NCBI RefSeq assembly: GCF_002291445.1 | Contig: NZ_CP014137.1 | Span: 4,340,001 to 4,404,000 of the forward strand | Reading direction: 5' to 3' | DNA length: 64,000 bases | From: Brenneria goodwinii | GTDB lineage: Bacteria; Pseudomonadota; Gammaproteobacteria; Enterobacterales; Enterobacteriaceae | In this document: positions 52,056 through 60,454 of the stretch, in pieces | How positions within the stretch are numbered: position 1 is the first letter of the stretch | How the letters are laid out: the number at the start of each line of letters is the position of its first letter | The notes under the pieces: generated by a model | Seen by the model: only the letters and a program-made list of their open reading frames with translations | The model's database searches: none | Told to the model about the DNA's origin: nothing | Made by a program: the position numbers and the translations under genes

Positions 52056-53090
52056 TCAGGTCGGAGACGAAGGGAAAGCCGATTCCCGCAGGGTGCGCAA
52101 TCGCAGAAGTTCCCGACCGTAATAGTCAATATCAAGCCCGTTTACGTCATCCAACTGTTGCTTAAAGTGGGGCGCGATGCTGGCCGCGCCGTTTAGCGCG
52201 CCACAAATGGCTGTCGCCATCGCGCCGATGGTATCGGTATCCCCGCCCAGATTGGCGCACAGAATGGCGCAGCGGTTGGGATCGGTTTGCGCCAGTTCGA
52301 CCATGGCGATCGCCGCCGGGACGGATTCAATTATGTCCGTGCCGGTGCCGATCAGGTCATAAACGCGCGACATCGCGCATGTCGTTCCATTCGCGCGTTT
52401 CACCGTCTCCAATGCCAGTTCGATACGGCAGGCCATGGAAGCGCTGTAGGTGGTGACCCGCTTATGTTGCGCCGCCTGAGCGACCGCCGGCAGCTCATCG
52501 CTGATCCCTCCCCAGGTGGCGGAGCCGTCAATCGCTCTGGAAATGGCCCAGGCGATCGCGGTAGCGCCGGCGACGGCGACATCGGATTTATGCGTTACGC
52601 TGGATGCCTGCTCCACGTTGCAGATGAAATCACTCAAAGAGTGGGGCGGCAGCAGGCAGCCCAACGGGGAAACCCGCATGGCGGCGCCGTTCGTGACGCC
52701 ATTGTTTTCCAACTCGCGGATATCGGCGCCTTGCTGTAGCGCGGTCAACGCGGATTTGGATGTCGGGCCGAGGATATTTTTCTCAAAGGCGCCGAAATCC
52801 TTGGCCCACCGCAAAATATTTCTTCCTATCGCCGCCGGTTCGATCTGGCCTTCACATTCAATCAGCGCATCCGCCAGCGCAATAGCCATCGCGGTGTCGT
52901 CGGTATATTGCGCGGCTCGAAAATAGCGGGCGGCGATATTTTCCGACGGGCCGGGCAGAAAGCGGTCAATCCAGCCAAAATGGTTTTTAATCCGTATGCG
53001 AGGCCATAATTCTGAGGGCATTCCCATCGCATCGCCCAACATCTGACCATATAACGCCCCATTAATACGGTTTTGCTCATTTGATGACAT
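52056..53090 (-). CDS. ADP-ribosylglycohydrolase (ARH/DraG) family protein
   Basis: 344 aa. Metal-binding and catalytic stretches of the family are visible: GALYGQMLGDAMGMPSELWP, YTDDTAMAIALADAL, GAAMRVSPLGCLLPP and CANLGGDTDTIGAMATAICGALNG. Members remove ADP-ribose from proteins or small molecules, or hydrolyse related N-glycosides. ATG at 53090 follows AAGGATG; a frame open to 53141 lacks a ribosome site. It ends 136 bp before ghrB on the same strand. The target is unknown; no partner ADP-ribosyltransferase is seen nearby. Confidence 0.88.
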   Translation of the reverse strand: MSSNEQNRINGALYGQMLGDAMGMPSELWPRIRIKNHFGWIDRFLPGPSENIAARYFRAAQYTDDTAMAIALADALIECEGQIEPAAIGRNILRWAKDFGAFEKNILGPTSKSALTALQQGADIRELENNGVTNGAAMRVSPLGCLLPPHSLSDFICNVEQASSVTHKSDVAVAGATAIAWAISRAIDGSATWGGISDELPAVAQAAQHKRVTTYSASMACRIELALETVKRANGTTCAMSRVYDLIGTGTDIIESVPAAIAMVELAQTDPNRCAILCANLGGDTDTIGAMATAICGALNGAASIAPHFKQQLDDVNGLDIDYYGRELLRLRTLRESAFPSSPT

Positions 53091-53331
53091 GGCACGAACA
53101 TCCTTAGCAAGCCTGGATAATCTCTTTTTCAGAGATACCATCCAATTAGCAATATCATGGTAATAGATTGATTTTTCTAATAAACATATCTAAACAAAGA
53201 TTAAATAATAAAGCCGGAAGCGTTAGCCGATAGCGTAACACCAGATAGAAACAGGATAGAACGTTTAGCGGAGTTCGTTGAACTGAATGTGAGGGTTTAT
53301 TTAGGTTGGCGGTGAAGGACGTTGACCGCGG

Positions 53332-53778
53332 TTAATGCTGACTGATGAATGGGTTAGCCCATTGCATAATTAGCATCGTCGCCTGGGTTTCCTGATTGAA
53401 GTTCTCATCGACGACGACAAAGCCCCGCTTGCGATAAAACGCACAGGCCCGTTCATTGCGCTGATAGGCTTCCAGGCTGAGCAACGAAAATCGCTGTTGA
53501 ACGTGGCTGATTAAAGCGGAGCCTACGCCTTGACCCCAGTCGCCCTGCTGCACGAACAGCGCGCCGATAAATCGCTTTTCCAATACGCTGATAAAACCGG
53601 CGAGCCGTCCTTGTTCTTCATATACCCAGGTTTGCGATTGCGGAAGGTAAACATCACGTACCAGCGCGGCGCTTTCCTGCCAGTAAGCGGCGCGAATAAA
53701 CGGGTGGGCCAGCGTGGTGCTTTCCAGCCACAGCGACATCAGCGGTTCCAGATCCTGCGACGGGTATTTGCGGATCAT
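53332..53778 (-). CDS. yiaC: GNAT N-acetyltransferase YiaC
   Basis: 148 aa. MIRKYPSQDLEPLMSLWLESTTLAHPFIRAAYW and EAYQRNERACAFYRKRGFVVVDENFNQETQATMLIMQW match E. coli YiaC (protein lysine acetyltransferase). The acetyl-CoA loop is QGDWGQGVGSALISHVQQR. Its start overlaps the tag stop by four bases, the same gene pair as in E. coli. Confidence 0.9.
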   Translation of the reverse strand: MIRKYPSQDLEPLMSLWLESTTLAHPFIRAAYWQESAALVRDVYLPQSQTWVYEEQGRLAGFISVLEKRFIGALFVQQGDWGQGVGSALISHVQQRFSLLSLEAYQRNERACAFYRKRGFVVVDENFNQETQATMLIMQWANPFISQH

Positions 53779-54338
53779 GGCGTGGGCTCTTGCCGGCAAA
53801 AGCAGTCGATGACGTGGTCGTTCACTAGTCCGCCGGCTTGCATGAAGGCGTAACAGATGGTGGAACCGATAAATTTAAAACCGCGCTTTTTCAATGCTTT
53901 TGACATGGCGTCTGAAATCTCGGTTTTGGCCGGTACGTTGGAAAGCGCTAGAGGACGATTCAGTTTCGGCTGATGGTCAACGAATGACCAGATGAATTGA
54001 GAGAAACTTTCGCCCTGATTTTCCATCGCCAGCCAGGCGCGGGCATTGGCGATAATGGCTTCGATTTTTCCACGGTGGCGGATGATGCCGCTATCCTGCA
54101 TCAGAACGTTTACGTCATCCTGGGTCATCCCGGCAATGCGATGCGGATCGAACTGATGAAAACAACGGCGATAGTTTTCGCGTTTTTTCAGCACGGTAAT
54201 CCAGGAAAGCCCGGCTTGCTGGCCTTCGAGGCACAGCAGTTCAAACAGTTTTTGGCTGTCGGTGCAAGGTTTTCCCCACTCGTTATCGTGATAATCCTGA
54301 TATAAGGCGTCCTGAGTGACCCAACCACATCGTTTCAT
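53775..54338 (-). CDS. tag: DNA-3-methyladenine glycosylase I
   Basis: 187 aa, the family length. It removes 3-methyladenine from alkylated DNA. The zinc ligands of E. coli Tag occur at identical positions: C4, H17, H175 and C179. MKRCGWVTQDALYQDYHDNEWG and GLSWITVLKKRENYRRCFHQFDP are typical. Coupled to yiaC. Confidence 0.96.
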   Translation of the reverse strand: MKRCGWVTQDALYQDYHDNEWGKPCTDSQKLFELLCLEGQQAGLSWITVLKKRENYRRCFHQFDPHRIAGMTQDDVNVLMQDSGIIRHRGKIEAIIANARAWLAMENQGESFSQFIWSFVDHQPKLNRPLALSNVPAKTEISDAMSKALKKRGFKFIGSTICYAFMQAGGLVNDHVIDCFCRQEPTP

Positions 54339-54564
54339 CGGCTTTTCCTATCGTTAGGTTCTGGATACGGATTGTTATTCGGCGAGGTTATTGATATTGA
54401 TATTGATGTCGCTGACTATTGCGTCATCATCGCATTTAAAATGCTGTATATGCAACCAGCTTATTGCGCCATATCTCACAGATATCCATGATGCTGACTG
54501 AGCGCGGCTGACAATCAAGCGGTTTCACAAAAACGATAACAAATGACAGATCGGGGTGTGAAGA

Positions 54565-55371
54565 ATGGCAGTCGAGTGGATTTTGGCCTATCTGGCCTTA
54601 GGCGCCGTTGTGGGTTTTATGGCGGGGCTACTGGGGATTGGCGGCGGCGGCATTATGGTGCCGATTCTGACGGCGATGTTTGCCGCTCAGGGCGTACAGA
54701 ATGTACATCTGGTGCATATGGCGCTGGGAACGTCGATGGCGGCCATCGTGATTACGGCCATCTCCAGTTTGCGCACCCATCATCAGCATCAGGCGGTGCT
54801 GTGGCCGGTGGTCTGGCGGATTACGCCCGCTATCCTGATCGGCACCTTCGCCGCCACCTGGCTGGCGACATTGCTGCCGACGCGGGCGCTGGCGATCTTC
54901 TTCTCCTGCTTCATGGCCTATGTCGCGCTGCAAATGGTGTTGAATATCAAGCCGAAACCGCAGCGCCAGCTGCCCGGCACCGCGGGAACCTCTCTGGCCG
55001 GGTTATGTATCGGCGGCATCTCCGCGCTGGTGGCGATCGGCGGCGGCTCGCTAACCGTTCCTTTCCTGACATGGTGCAACGTGCGTATTCAGCAGGCAAT
55101 CGGCACCTCGGCGGCGGTCGGCTTGCCTATCGCGCTGGCGGGCGCGTTGGGATACATGATCAACGGCTGGTCGGCGGCCGGACTGCCCGACTACAGCATC
55201 GGCTATGTTTCCCTGCCGGCGGTGGTCCTGATTTCGGCGGTAAGCTATTTCACCGCGCCGGTCGGCGCGCGTCTGGCGCACCGTCTGCCGGTCGCCACCC
55301 TGAAAAAAGTCTTCGCCGGGCTATTGCTGCTGTTAAGCCTGAAGATGCTGCAAACGGTGTTTAGCGGCTAA
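54565..55371 (+). CDS. TSUP (TauE/SafE) family membrane transporter
   Basis: 268 aa with about eight helices. The two half-repeats show the family motif: FMAGLLGIGGGGIMVPILTAMF near the start and ISALVAIGGGSLTVPFLTWCNV in the middle. The family exports sulfite, sulfoacetate or related organosulfur anions; the substrate here is unknown. A fragment of this gene recurs at 56763, marking it as the left boundary of the type VI effector cassettes. Confidence 0.88.
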   Translation: MAVEWILAYLALGAVVGFMAGLLGIGGGGIMVPILTAMFAAQGVQNVHLVHMALGTSMAAIVITAISSLRTHHQHQAVLWPVVWRITPAILIGTFAATWLATLLPTRALAIFFSCFMAYVALQMVLNIKPKPQRQLPGTAGTSLAGLCIGGISALVAIGGGSLTVPFLTWCNVRIQQAIGTSAAVGLPIALAGALGYMINGWSAAGLPDYSIGYVSLPAVVLISAVSYFTAPVGARLAHRLPVATLKKVFAGLLLLLSLKMLQTVFSG

Positions 55372-55445
55372 GGTTTTTAAATGCAATAGTTCAACCAATG
55401 CGATTTGTTCTCTGAACCGTCACCGGCAGGTATCCGATAGACCTG

Positions 55446-55660
55446 CCGGTGACGGCATCTGTTTACGTCATTGCCCGCCTGTTCGGATCGCGTGGCAAAC
55501 GTCGCCGTTTTCTGGTTAAAACAAACGTAACTGGTTCAATTTAAGAACATTCCTGAACACCACGTCGCATCGCAAAAGCTGCTGTTTATCGTTGACAATT
55601 TAGCCGCCCGCTCTAAAAATGCGCACAGTCATATGTCGTGTACTAACAGGGAGTGAGTAT
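55446..55660 (+). repeat. 215-bp leader repeat, copy 1
   Basis: Nearly identical to 56844-57058 (offset exactly 1398 bp). It includes the end of the TSUP downstream region, GGTTAAAACAAACGTAACTG and a start region ending in AACAGGGAGTGAGTAT. It is the promoter/leader segment of both effector cassettes. Here the frame conserved after the repeat has lost its ATG (GAT instead), and a Tlde1-type cassette follows. Confidence 0.9.
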
Positions 55661-55772
55661 GATGCTGGTCGCTCCGCTCCCGTTTTCTGGTGTACCCATC
55701 ACGGGGGTATTAGGTACTTTATTGTTTTTTGTGAAAATAAGCGCAGTTTCTACATGGATTTAGGGTGGCTCA

Positions 55773-56294
55773 ATGGCTTTACACGGAAGATTAATATTGA
55801 ACGGGGCTGACTATGCTCCTTTTAACCTGTACGGCGTAGGCGTGTTCATGGCTTTCTCTGGCAAGGGAGTTTATCGAAATAAAGGTGCATGTAGAGCTAT
55901 ACCCAATGATGGTCCACTACCACCAGGTAAATATTGGATTGTAGAGCGTGGCACCGGCGGCATTGGCTCTTGGATTAAAGCTAAATCTCAAGATATGTTC
56001 AATAAGTTCTACTATGGTGCTGAATTTGGTCGTGATGAATGGTTTGCCTTATACAAGGACGATTTGAGCATAGATGATCATACTTGGATTAATGGTGTTA
56101 AACGTGGACTATTCAGACTTCATCCTGGCAGAGTTTCCGAAGGTTGCATAACGATTGCGCGCAACTCAGATTACGCGCTAATAAGAAATGCTTTAATGAG
56201 AACACCCCCCATGCAAGTACCCTGCATGAAATCACTTATGGCTAGAGGCTGGGTTGAGGTAGTAGCAAATGGCTATAACAACACTTGCCCGTAG
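55773..56294 (+). CDS. tlde1: Tlde1-like type VI effector (L,D-transpeptidase, DUF2778)
   Basis: 173-aa protein matching the Tlde1 type. ALHGRLILNGADYAPFNLYGVGVFMAFSGKGVYRN at the start, AIPNDGPLPPGKYWIVERGTGG, and the catalytic H...SxGC motif FRLHPGRVSEGCITIARNSDY near residues 115-135. In Salmonella, Tlde1 is delivered by the type VI system and attacks the tetrapeptide stems of the target's peptidoglycan. It overlaps the small membrane-protein gene after it by 26 bp, a typical effector-immunity pair. The cassette is visibly more AT-rich than glyQS, a sign of transfer. Another frame at 55659-55763 (34 aa, hydrophobic) lies before it, of doubtful meaning. Confidence 0.85.
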   Translation: MALHGRLILNGADYAPFNLYGVGVFMAFSGKGVYRNKGACRAIPNDGPLPPGKYWIVERGTGGIGSWIKAKSQDMFNKFYYGAEFGRDEWFALYKDDLSIDDHTWINGVKRGLFRLHPGRVSEGCITIARNSDYALIRNALMRTPPMQVPCMKSLMARGWVEVVANGYNNTCP

Positions 56295-56541
56295 GATCTC
56301 TAAGATAACATTTTATGCCCTTATATCTCTAATAGTAGGGCGCACATTGGGAAATCCTGAAATATGGTTTGACCATGAACTAGCAACCCAAATAGGTCAT
56401 ATGATCTATGGTGCCGGTGAGATAGGGGCGGACAACTTTTATGATCTCTATTTTTATATTTCAGTAATCACAATCTTTTCTATTACGACTGTAATTTACA
56501 TTTTAGTAATGAAACTACTCAAAAAAATAAGGAGAAAGTAA
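56269..56541 (+). CDS. Probable immunity protein to the Tlde1-like effector
   Basis: 90 aa with two hydrophobic segments (ISKITFYALISLIVGRTLG and YFYISVITIFSITTVIYILVMKLL) and a ~35-residue loop probably facing the periplasm, where the effector acts. It overlaps the effector gene by 26 bp. The role is inferred from position and from the membrane-bound Tldi1 type; no enzymatic motif is seen. Confidence 0.7.
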   Translation: MAITTLARRISKITFYALISLIVGRTLGNPEIWFDHELATQIGHMIYGAGEIGADNFYDLYFYISVITIFSITTVIYILVMKLLKKIRRK

Positions 56542-56542
56542 A

Positions 56543-56695
56543 ACGCCAATCCCTCCGTAAATGTGGCTAAAGGATGATGGTGGCGCAGACATTAAAGGTT
56601 CTGTGGCTGTTCAAGATCGCGAAGGAAGCATAGAAATTATCGGGTTAAGTCACGGTATTACTTTACCAGTAGACAGGGCCGACACTCTTCCATGA
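56543..56695 (+). pseudogene. hcp 5' fragment (type VI tube protein)
   Basis: Reading from 56561, the frame MWLKDDGGADIKGSVAVQDR then EGSIEIIGLSHGITLPVD matches the N-terminus of the enterobacterial Hcp tube-protein family. It ends in a stop after 44 residues, about a quarter of full length. Upstream ACG at 56543 and TAA at 56558 replace the expected start and a tyrosine codon. A broken copy, but it ties this cassette to a type VI secretion gene neighbourhood. Confidence 0.8.
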
Positions 56696-56762
56696 TGATC
56701 GCAAAAGAAGTTTATTCACCCCCGTTTATCATAACAACCCTTTCGCATTTCATCCGATCGAC

Positions 56763-56846
56763 ACCTCGGCGGCGTTGATATACATGATAAACGGCTGGTT
56801 GGCGGCTGGGCTGCCCGACTACAGCATCGGCTATGTTTCTCGGCCG
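56763..56846 (+). pseudogene. Fragment of the TSUP transporter gene
   Basis: CACCTCGGCGGCG, then TACATGATAAACGGCTGG and CTGCCCGACTACAGCATCGG, correspond to 55105-55220 of the intact gene with an internal deletion and several substitutions. It joins directly to the second leader repeat. It shows that the second cassette came with a piece of flanking transporter DNA. Confidence 0.85.
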
Positions 56847-57058
56847 GTGACGGCATCTGTTTACGTCATTACCCGCCAGGTTGGATCGCGTGGCAAACGT
56901 CGCCGTTTTCTGGTTAAAACAAACGTAACTGGTTCAATTTAAGAACATTCCTGAACACCACACTGCATCGCAAAAGCTGCTGTTTATCGTTGACAATTTA
57001 GCCGCTCGCTCTAAAAATGCGCACAGTCATATGTCGTGTACTAACAGGGAGTGAGTAT
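56844..57058 (+). repeat. 215-bp leader repeat, copy 2
   Basis: Copy of 55446-55660 with few differences. It ends in GGGAGTGAGTAT, which serves as ribosome site for the effector starting at 57059. Confidence 0.9.
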
Positions 57059-58096
57059 ATGGTTGGTCGTTCGCAACACTATCTGGAGCCGGGATATTGC
57101 GTGGTTGATACCCCCGGCACGTTATCCACTCAGGCCGGCCTGCTGTTTCGCGGCAGGAATACGCCCGCCGCTCGTTACTTTATGCAGCTTAATGCGGATA
57201 CGCCCTGGTTAAAGCCGGGACAAATTCTGCTGGTGGCCGATCCCGATAATCCTCGTCAAACTTACCCACTGAATCAACTGCGTCAGGCCAAGCAGCAGGT
57301 AAATCAGTCGATGGCGTTTGTCTCGCCGGAGCAGGGCGGTTTTCTGCAACAGCATTACGATACGCTGGCCGCGGTACTGGTTGGAACGGAGAAAGGGATA
57401 AGTTTTGGCAGTGATGCCGGTAAACAGTATGCCCAGCGTATCGACCAGTTGCTGCGTAAGATAGAGAGCACCTATCAAAATCAGTTTCGCACCCAGGGAA
57501 CGCTGGTTGGGCAGCAGTTCTATGCTGAGCGGCGTCGGCTTTTCGGCGAACTTAATAGCCTGTTACAGCAACCGCTGGCAAAACGCATAGCCTACCGGGC
57601 GTTGCAACTTCGTCCGTATGAAAATCTGCGCCACGCGCTAGGGCTGTCGAGCCGCTCGATAGTGCATCACTGGAGCAACGTCGGCGTGGGTGCCATTCCG
57701 GGGTACGCCGCGTATCTGGAGGCCTCGGCGCGAGCGGTAAAATACATGAAAACCGGGGGCTGGATAGGGTTGGGGGTGGCCGGACTCAGCGCCACCAACG
57801 ATATCTATCATGCCTGTACGGTAGGTCGGGAAAGCGAATGCCCGGCGGTGGCGATAAAAGGCTATACGGCTTTTGTCGGTGGGGCGTCAATGGGGATTTA
57901 TGGCGGCTCGATGGGAGCAACGGCCGGCAGTGCCGTCTGCGTGGCTCTGGGGATTATTACGGCGCCAACGGCGGGAGCTGGCGGACTGGCTTGTGCTCTA
58001 GTGGGGGGGGCAATTGGAGGGGCCGTTGGGGGTTATGTCGGCGAATTGGGGGGCGAGTTCACAGGTGAACTGCTTAACCGAATTTTGATTAATTAA
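57059..58096 (+). CDS. Putative type VI effector with glycine-zipper C-terminus
   Basis: 345 aa, no signal peptide. The N-terminal part (HYLEPGYCVVDTPGTLSTQAGLLFRG; WLKPGQILLVADPDNP) looks like a delivery or adaptor region. A helical middle (residues 75-200) follows. The last ~90 residues hold Gly/Ala-rich hydrophobic stretches (GGASMGIYGGSMGATAGSAVCVALGIITAPTAGAGGLACALVGGAIGGAVGGYVG), a glycine-zipper arrangement typical of membrane-inserting toxins. It is followed after 12 bp by a membrane immunity-like gene. Membrane permeabilisation is inferred; I recognise no named family. Confidence 0.65.
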   Translation: MVGRSQHYLEPGYCVVDTPGTLSTQAGLLFRGRNTPAARYFMQLNADTPWLKPGQILLVADPDNPRQTYPLNQLRQAKQQVNQSMAFVSPEQGGFLQQHYDTLAAVLVGTEKGISFGSDAGKQYAQRIDQLLRKIESTYQNQFRTQGTLVGQQFYAERRRLFGELNSLLQQPLAKRIAYRALQLRPYENLRHALGLSSRSIVHHWSNVGVGAIPGYAAYLEASARAVKYMKTGGWIGLGVAGLSATNDIYHACTVGRESECPAVAIKGYTAFVGGASMGIYGGSMGATAGSAVCVALGIITAPTAGAGGLACALVGGAIGGAVGGYVGELGGEFTGELLNRILIN

Positions 58097-58108
58097 AGGC
58101 CACCTGTT

Positions 58109-58519
58109 ATGAAATTAACGATTCTGTATGTAGGTGCAGGAATGGGGGCTTTGTCTCCTTTAGTGTGGGTATTCAGCATGGTGTATTTCGGCCTGCACCG
58201 TAAAAAATATGAGCAACTGATCTCGCTGTACCGGCAGGAGGGGTTGCCGTTAAGCGCGCAGAATAATCTGATGTCGTTTCTCGGTTACTGGGGAAGCTTT
58301 TCCCTGGCCCTATTTTTTAAACGCGTACTGGACGGCAAACCGATCAATATCGCGCCGAAACAGCCGCTGCCGCCGGAGGTTTATGCCTTTGTGGCATCAC
58401 AGTCGAGGGAACTGACCGGCTGGATCCGAGTTTATTATTATATCCATGCGGCTTGTTTTTCGATGTTTGTGATTGGGAGTGGGATCGCCTTTTTTGGCAA
58501 ATGGCAAGGATGGTACTGA
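58109..58519 (+). CDS. Probable membrane immunity protein, copy A
   Basis: 136 aa, with an N-terminal helix (ILYVGAGMGALSPLVWVFSMVYFGL), a central amphipathic part and a C-terminal helix (YYYIHAACFSMFVIGSGIAFFG). It lies 12 bp after the effector and is about 80 percent identical by eye to the protein encoded at 58721. An immunity function against the glycine-zipper effector is inferred from this arrangement. Confidence 0.65.
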   Translation: MKLTILYVGAGMGALSPLVWVFSMVYFGLHRKKYEQLISLYRQEGLPLSAQNNLMSFLGYWGSFSLALFFKRVLDGKPINIAPKQPLPPEVYAFVASQSRELTGWIRVYYYIHAACFSMFVIGSGIAFFGKWQGWY

Positions 58520-58578
58520 TGAAATAACGTGTTAGCGATCGGTCGCAATCAAGCAGCAACCTGGGTTAAGGAGTTCCT

Positions 58579-58668
58579 GGGCTGCACCATCGTCCAACTA
58601 CTGGACATGGAAGTCGGCGCAGGCTCTTCTCATCCGACGATTTGTCTGCAGAACTCTGGCCCGAAATA
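58579..58668 (+). pseudogene. Diverged glyQ 5' fragment
   Basis: GGCTGCACCAT, CTGGACATGGAAGTCGGCGC and CATCCGACGA correspond to codons about 24-52 of the intact glyQ (59581-59668), with many substitutions. It cannot encode a product. The divergence suggests it comes from the glyQ of another strain or species, not from a recent local duplication. Confidence 0.85.
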
Positions 58669-58720
58669 ATGATGACAACCAAGATAACGCAATTAATTTT
58701 TAGCTACAGGATAGAGAAGC

Positions 58721-59131
58721 ATGAGCTTCATCGTGATGGTTACAGGGATGGTGATGCTTATATTGGCTCCTTTGGTATTGGCGTTCAGCATGGTGTATTT
58801 CGGCCTGCACCGTAAAAAGTACGAGCAACTGATCTCGTTATATCGACAGGAGGGTTTGCCGTTAAGCGCGCAGAGTAATCTGATGTCGTTTTTAGGTCAC
58901 TGGGGCAGTCTTTTCCTGACCCTGTTTTTTAAACGCGTACTGGACGGTAAACCGGTCAATATCGCGCCGAAACGGCCGCTGCCGCCGGAGGCTTACGCCT
59001 TTGTGGCGTCTCAGCCCAGGGAACTGACCGGCTGGATCCGGATTTATTACTATATCCATGCGGCTTGTTTTTTGATGTTTTGGGTTGGTTGTGGCATCGC
59101 CTATTTAGGCGAATGGGCAGGATGGTACTGA
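58721..59131 (+). CDS. Probable membrane immunity protein, copy B
   Basis: 136-aa paralogue of the protein at 58109, most similar in the middle (FGLHRKKYEQLISLYRQEGLPLSAQ). The N-terminal and C-terminal helices differ more. AGGATAGAGAAG precedes ATG. Without its own effector it may be an orphan immunity gene protecting against a variant effector, or the remains of a third cassette whose traces follow at 59266. Confidence 0.65.
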   Translation: MSFIVMVTGMVMLILAPLVLAFSMVYFGLHRKKYEQLISLYRQEGLPLSAQSNLMSFLGHWGSLFLTLFFKRVLDGKPVNIAPKRPLPPEAYAFVASQPRELTGWIRIYYYIHAACFLMFWVGCGIAYLGEWAGWY

Positions 59132-59265
59132 CGAAATTCTGGACCAATATCAGTCGATACCGTGAGACATAACCTTCTGCTGATTGATGCATGAGGTTTG
59201 TGACTGGCGATTAGGGAATTCCCTCTATATTTCTGTCTACGGTAAATATCGCCAGCGATGCTAGT

Positions 59266-59372
59266 AAGTCGAGCCGCTCGATAGTGCATCACTGGCGCAG
59301 CGTCGGCCTGGATGGTGATGTTTGTGATTGGGTGTGCCATTGTCTTTTTGGGATCCGGTTGGGATGGATTGG
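59266..59372 (+). pseudogene. Mosaic remnant of effector and immunity genes
   Basis: 59267-59313 repeats the effector segment TCGAGCCGCTCGATAGTGCA (near 57650), and 59319-59372 repeats the immunity-gene 3' end around TGTTTGTGATTGGG (near 58461). The two were fused by deletion. No product. Confidence 0.8.
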
Positions 59373-59512
59373 CTGAGTGTCAATTGTTGCCGTGTAATGC
59401 CGCAAATCACCGCCGATATGAACTTGTTGCCGCATTCTGGCTGTATATCTCGCATTCAGAGGGTATACTGGCGCCTTTATTATCAATCCACATGTATCGC
59501 GTGCGAATCCAA

Positions 59513-60445
59513 ATGCAAAAGTTTGATACCAAGACCTTTCAGGGTCTGATCCTGACGTTACAGGATTATTGGGCGCGTCAAGGCTGCACCATAGTTCAAC
59601 CATTGGACATGGAAGTCGGCGCCGGCACCTCACATCCGATGACCTGCCTGCGGGCGCTTGGCCCGGAACCTATGGCCACCGCCTATGTTCAACCGTCCCG
59701 CCGTCCTACCGACGGCCGCTACGGCGAAAACCCCAACCGCCTGCAACACTACTACCAGTTCCAGGTTGTGATTAAGCCGTCCCCCGACAATATTCAGGAA
59801 CTCTACCTGGGTTCTTTGAAAGCGCTGGGGCTGGACCCGACGATCCACGATATTCGTTTCGTGGAAGATAACTGGGAAAACCCGACGCTGGGCGCCTGGG
59901 GGTTGGGCTGGGAAGTGTGGCTGAACGGCATGGAAGTGACCCAGTTCACCTACTTCCAGCAGGTCGGCGGTCTGGAGTGTAAACCGGTTACCGGCGAGGT
60001 GACTTACGGTCTGGAACGTCTGGCGATGTACATTCAGGGCGTGGACAGCGTTTACGATCTGGTCTGGAGCGACGGCCCGTTAGGCAAAACCACCTACGGC
60101 GACGTGTTCCATCAAAACGAAGTAGAACAATCGACCTACAATTTCGAATACGCCGACGTCGACTTCCTGTTTACCTGCTTCGAGCAGTATGAAAAAGAAG
60201 CCCAGCATCTGCTGGCGCTGGAAAAACCGCTGCCATTGCCTGCCTACGAACGTATTTTGAAAGCGGCGCACAGCTTTAACCTGCTGGATGCGCGTAAAGC
60301 TATTTCCGTTACCGAGCGTCAGCGCTACATCCTGCGTATCCGCACCCTGACCAAAGCGGTAGCCGAAGCCTACTATGCCTCCCGCGAGGCGCTGGGCTTC
60401 CCCTTGTGTAGCAAGAATCCGTGCAACAATAAGAAAGAGAGCTAA
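59513..60445 (+). CDS. glyQ: Glycyl-tRNA synthetase alpha subunit
   Basis: 310 aa; E. coli GlyQ is 303. MQKFDTKTFQGLILTLQDYW to ...MTCLRALGPEPMATAYVQPSRRPTDGRYGENPNRLQHYYQFQV is nearly identical to E. coli. It carries the class II catalytic core of the alpha2beta2 enzyme. ATG at 59513 is set by homology; the open frame begins earlier within remnant DNA. A TATACT box at 59464-59469 is a candidate -10. The C-terminus differs slightly (CSKNPCNNKKES). It is followed by glyS after 9 bp. Confidence 0.97.
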   Translation: MQKFDTKTFQGLILTLQDYWARQGCTIVQPLDMEVGAGTSHPMTCLRALGPEPMATAYVQPSRRPTDGRYGENPNRLQHYYQFQVVIKPSPDNIQELYLGSLKALGLDPTIHDIRFVEDNWENPTLGAWGLGWEVWLNGMEVTQFTYFQQVGGLECKPVTGEVTYGLERLAMYIQGVDSVYDLVWSDGPLGKTTYGDVFHQNEVEQSTYNFEYADVDFLFTCFEQYEKEAQHLLALEKPLPLPAYERILKAAHSFNLLDARKAISVTERQRYILRIRTLTKAVAEAYYASREALGFPLCSKNPCNNKKES

Positions 60446-60454
60446 GAGGCAGCC

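Noticed and set aside
55659..55763. 34-codon hydrophobic frame directly after the first leader repeat
   Set aside because: It uses the duplicated ribosome site but in a frame different from the one conserved between the two repeat copies; it looks like a by-product of the cassette junction rather than a gene.
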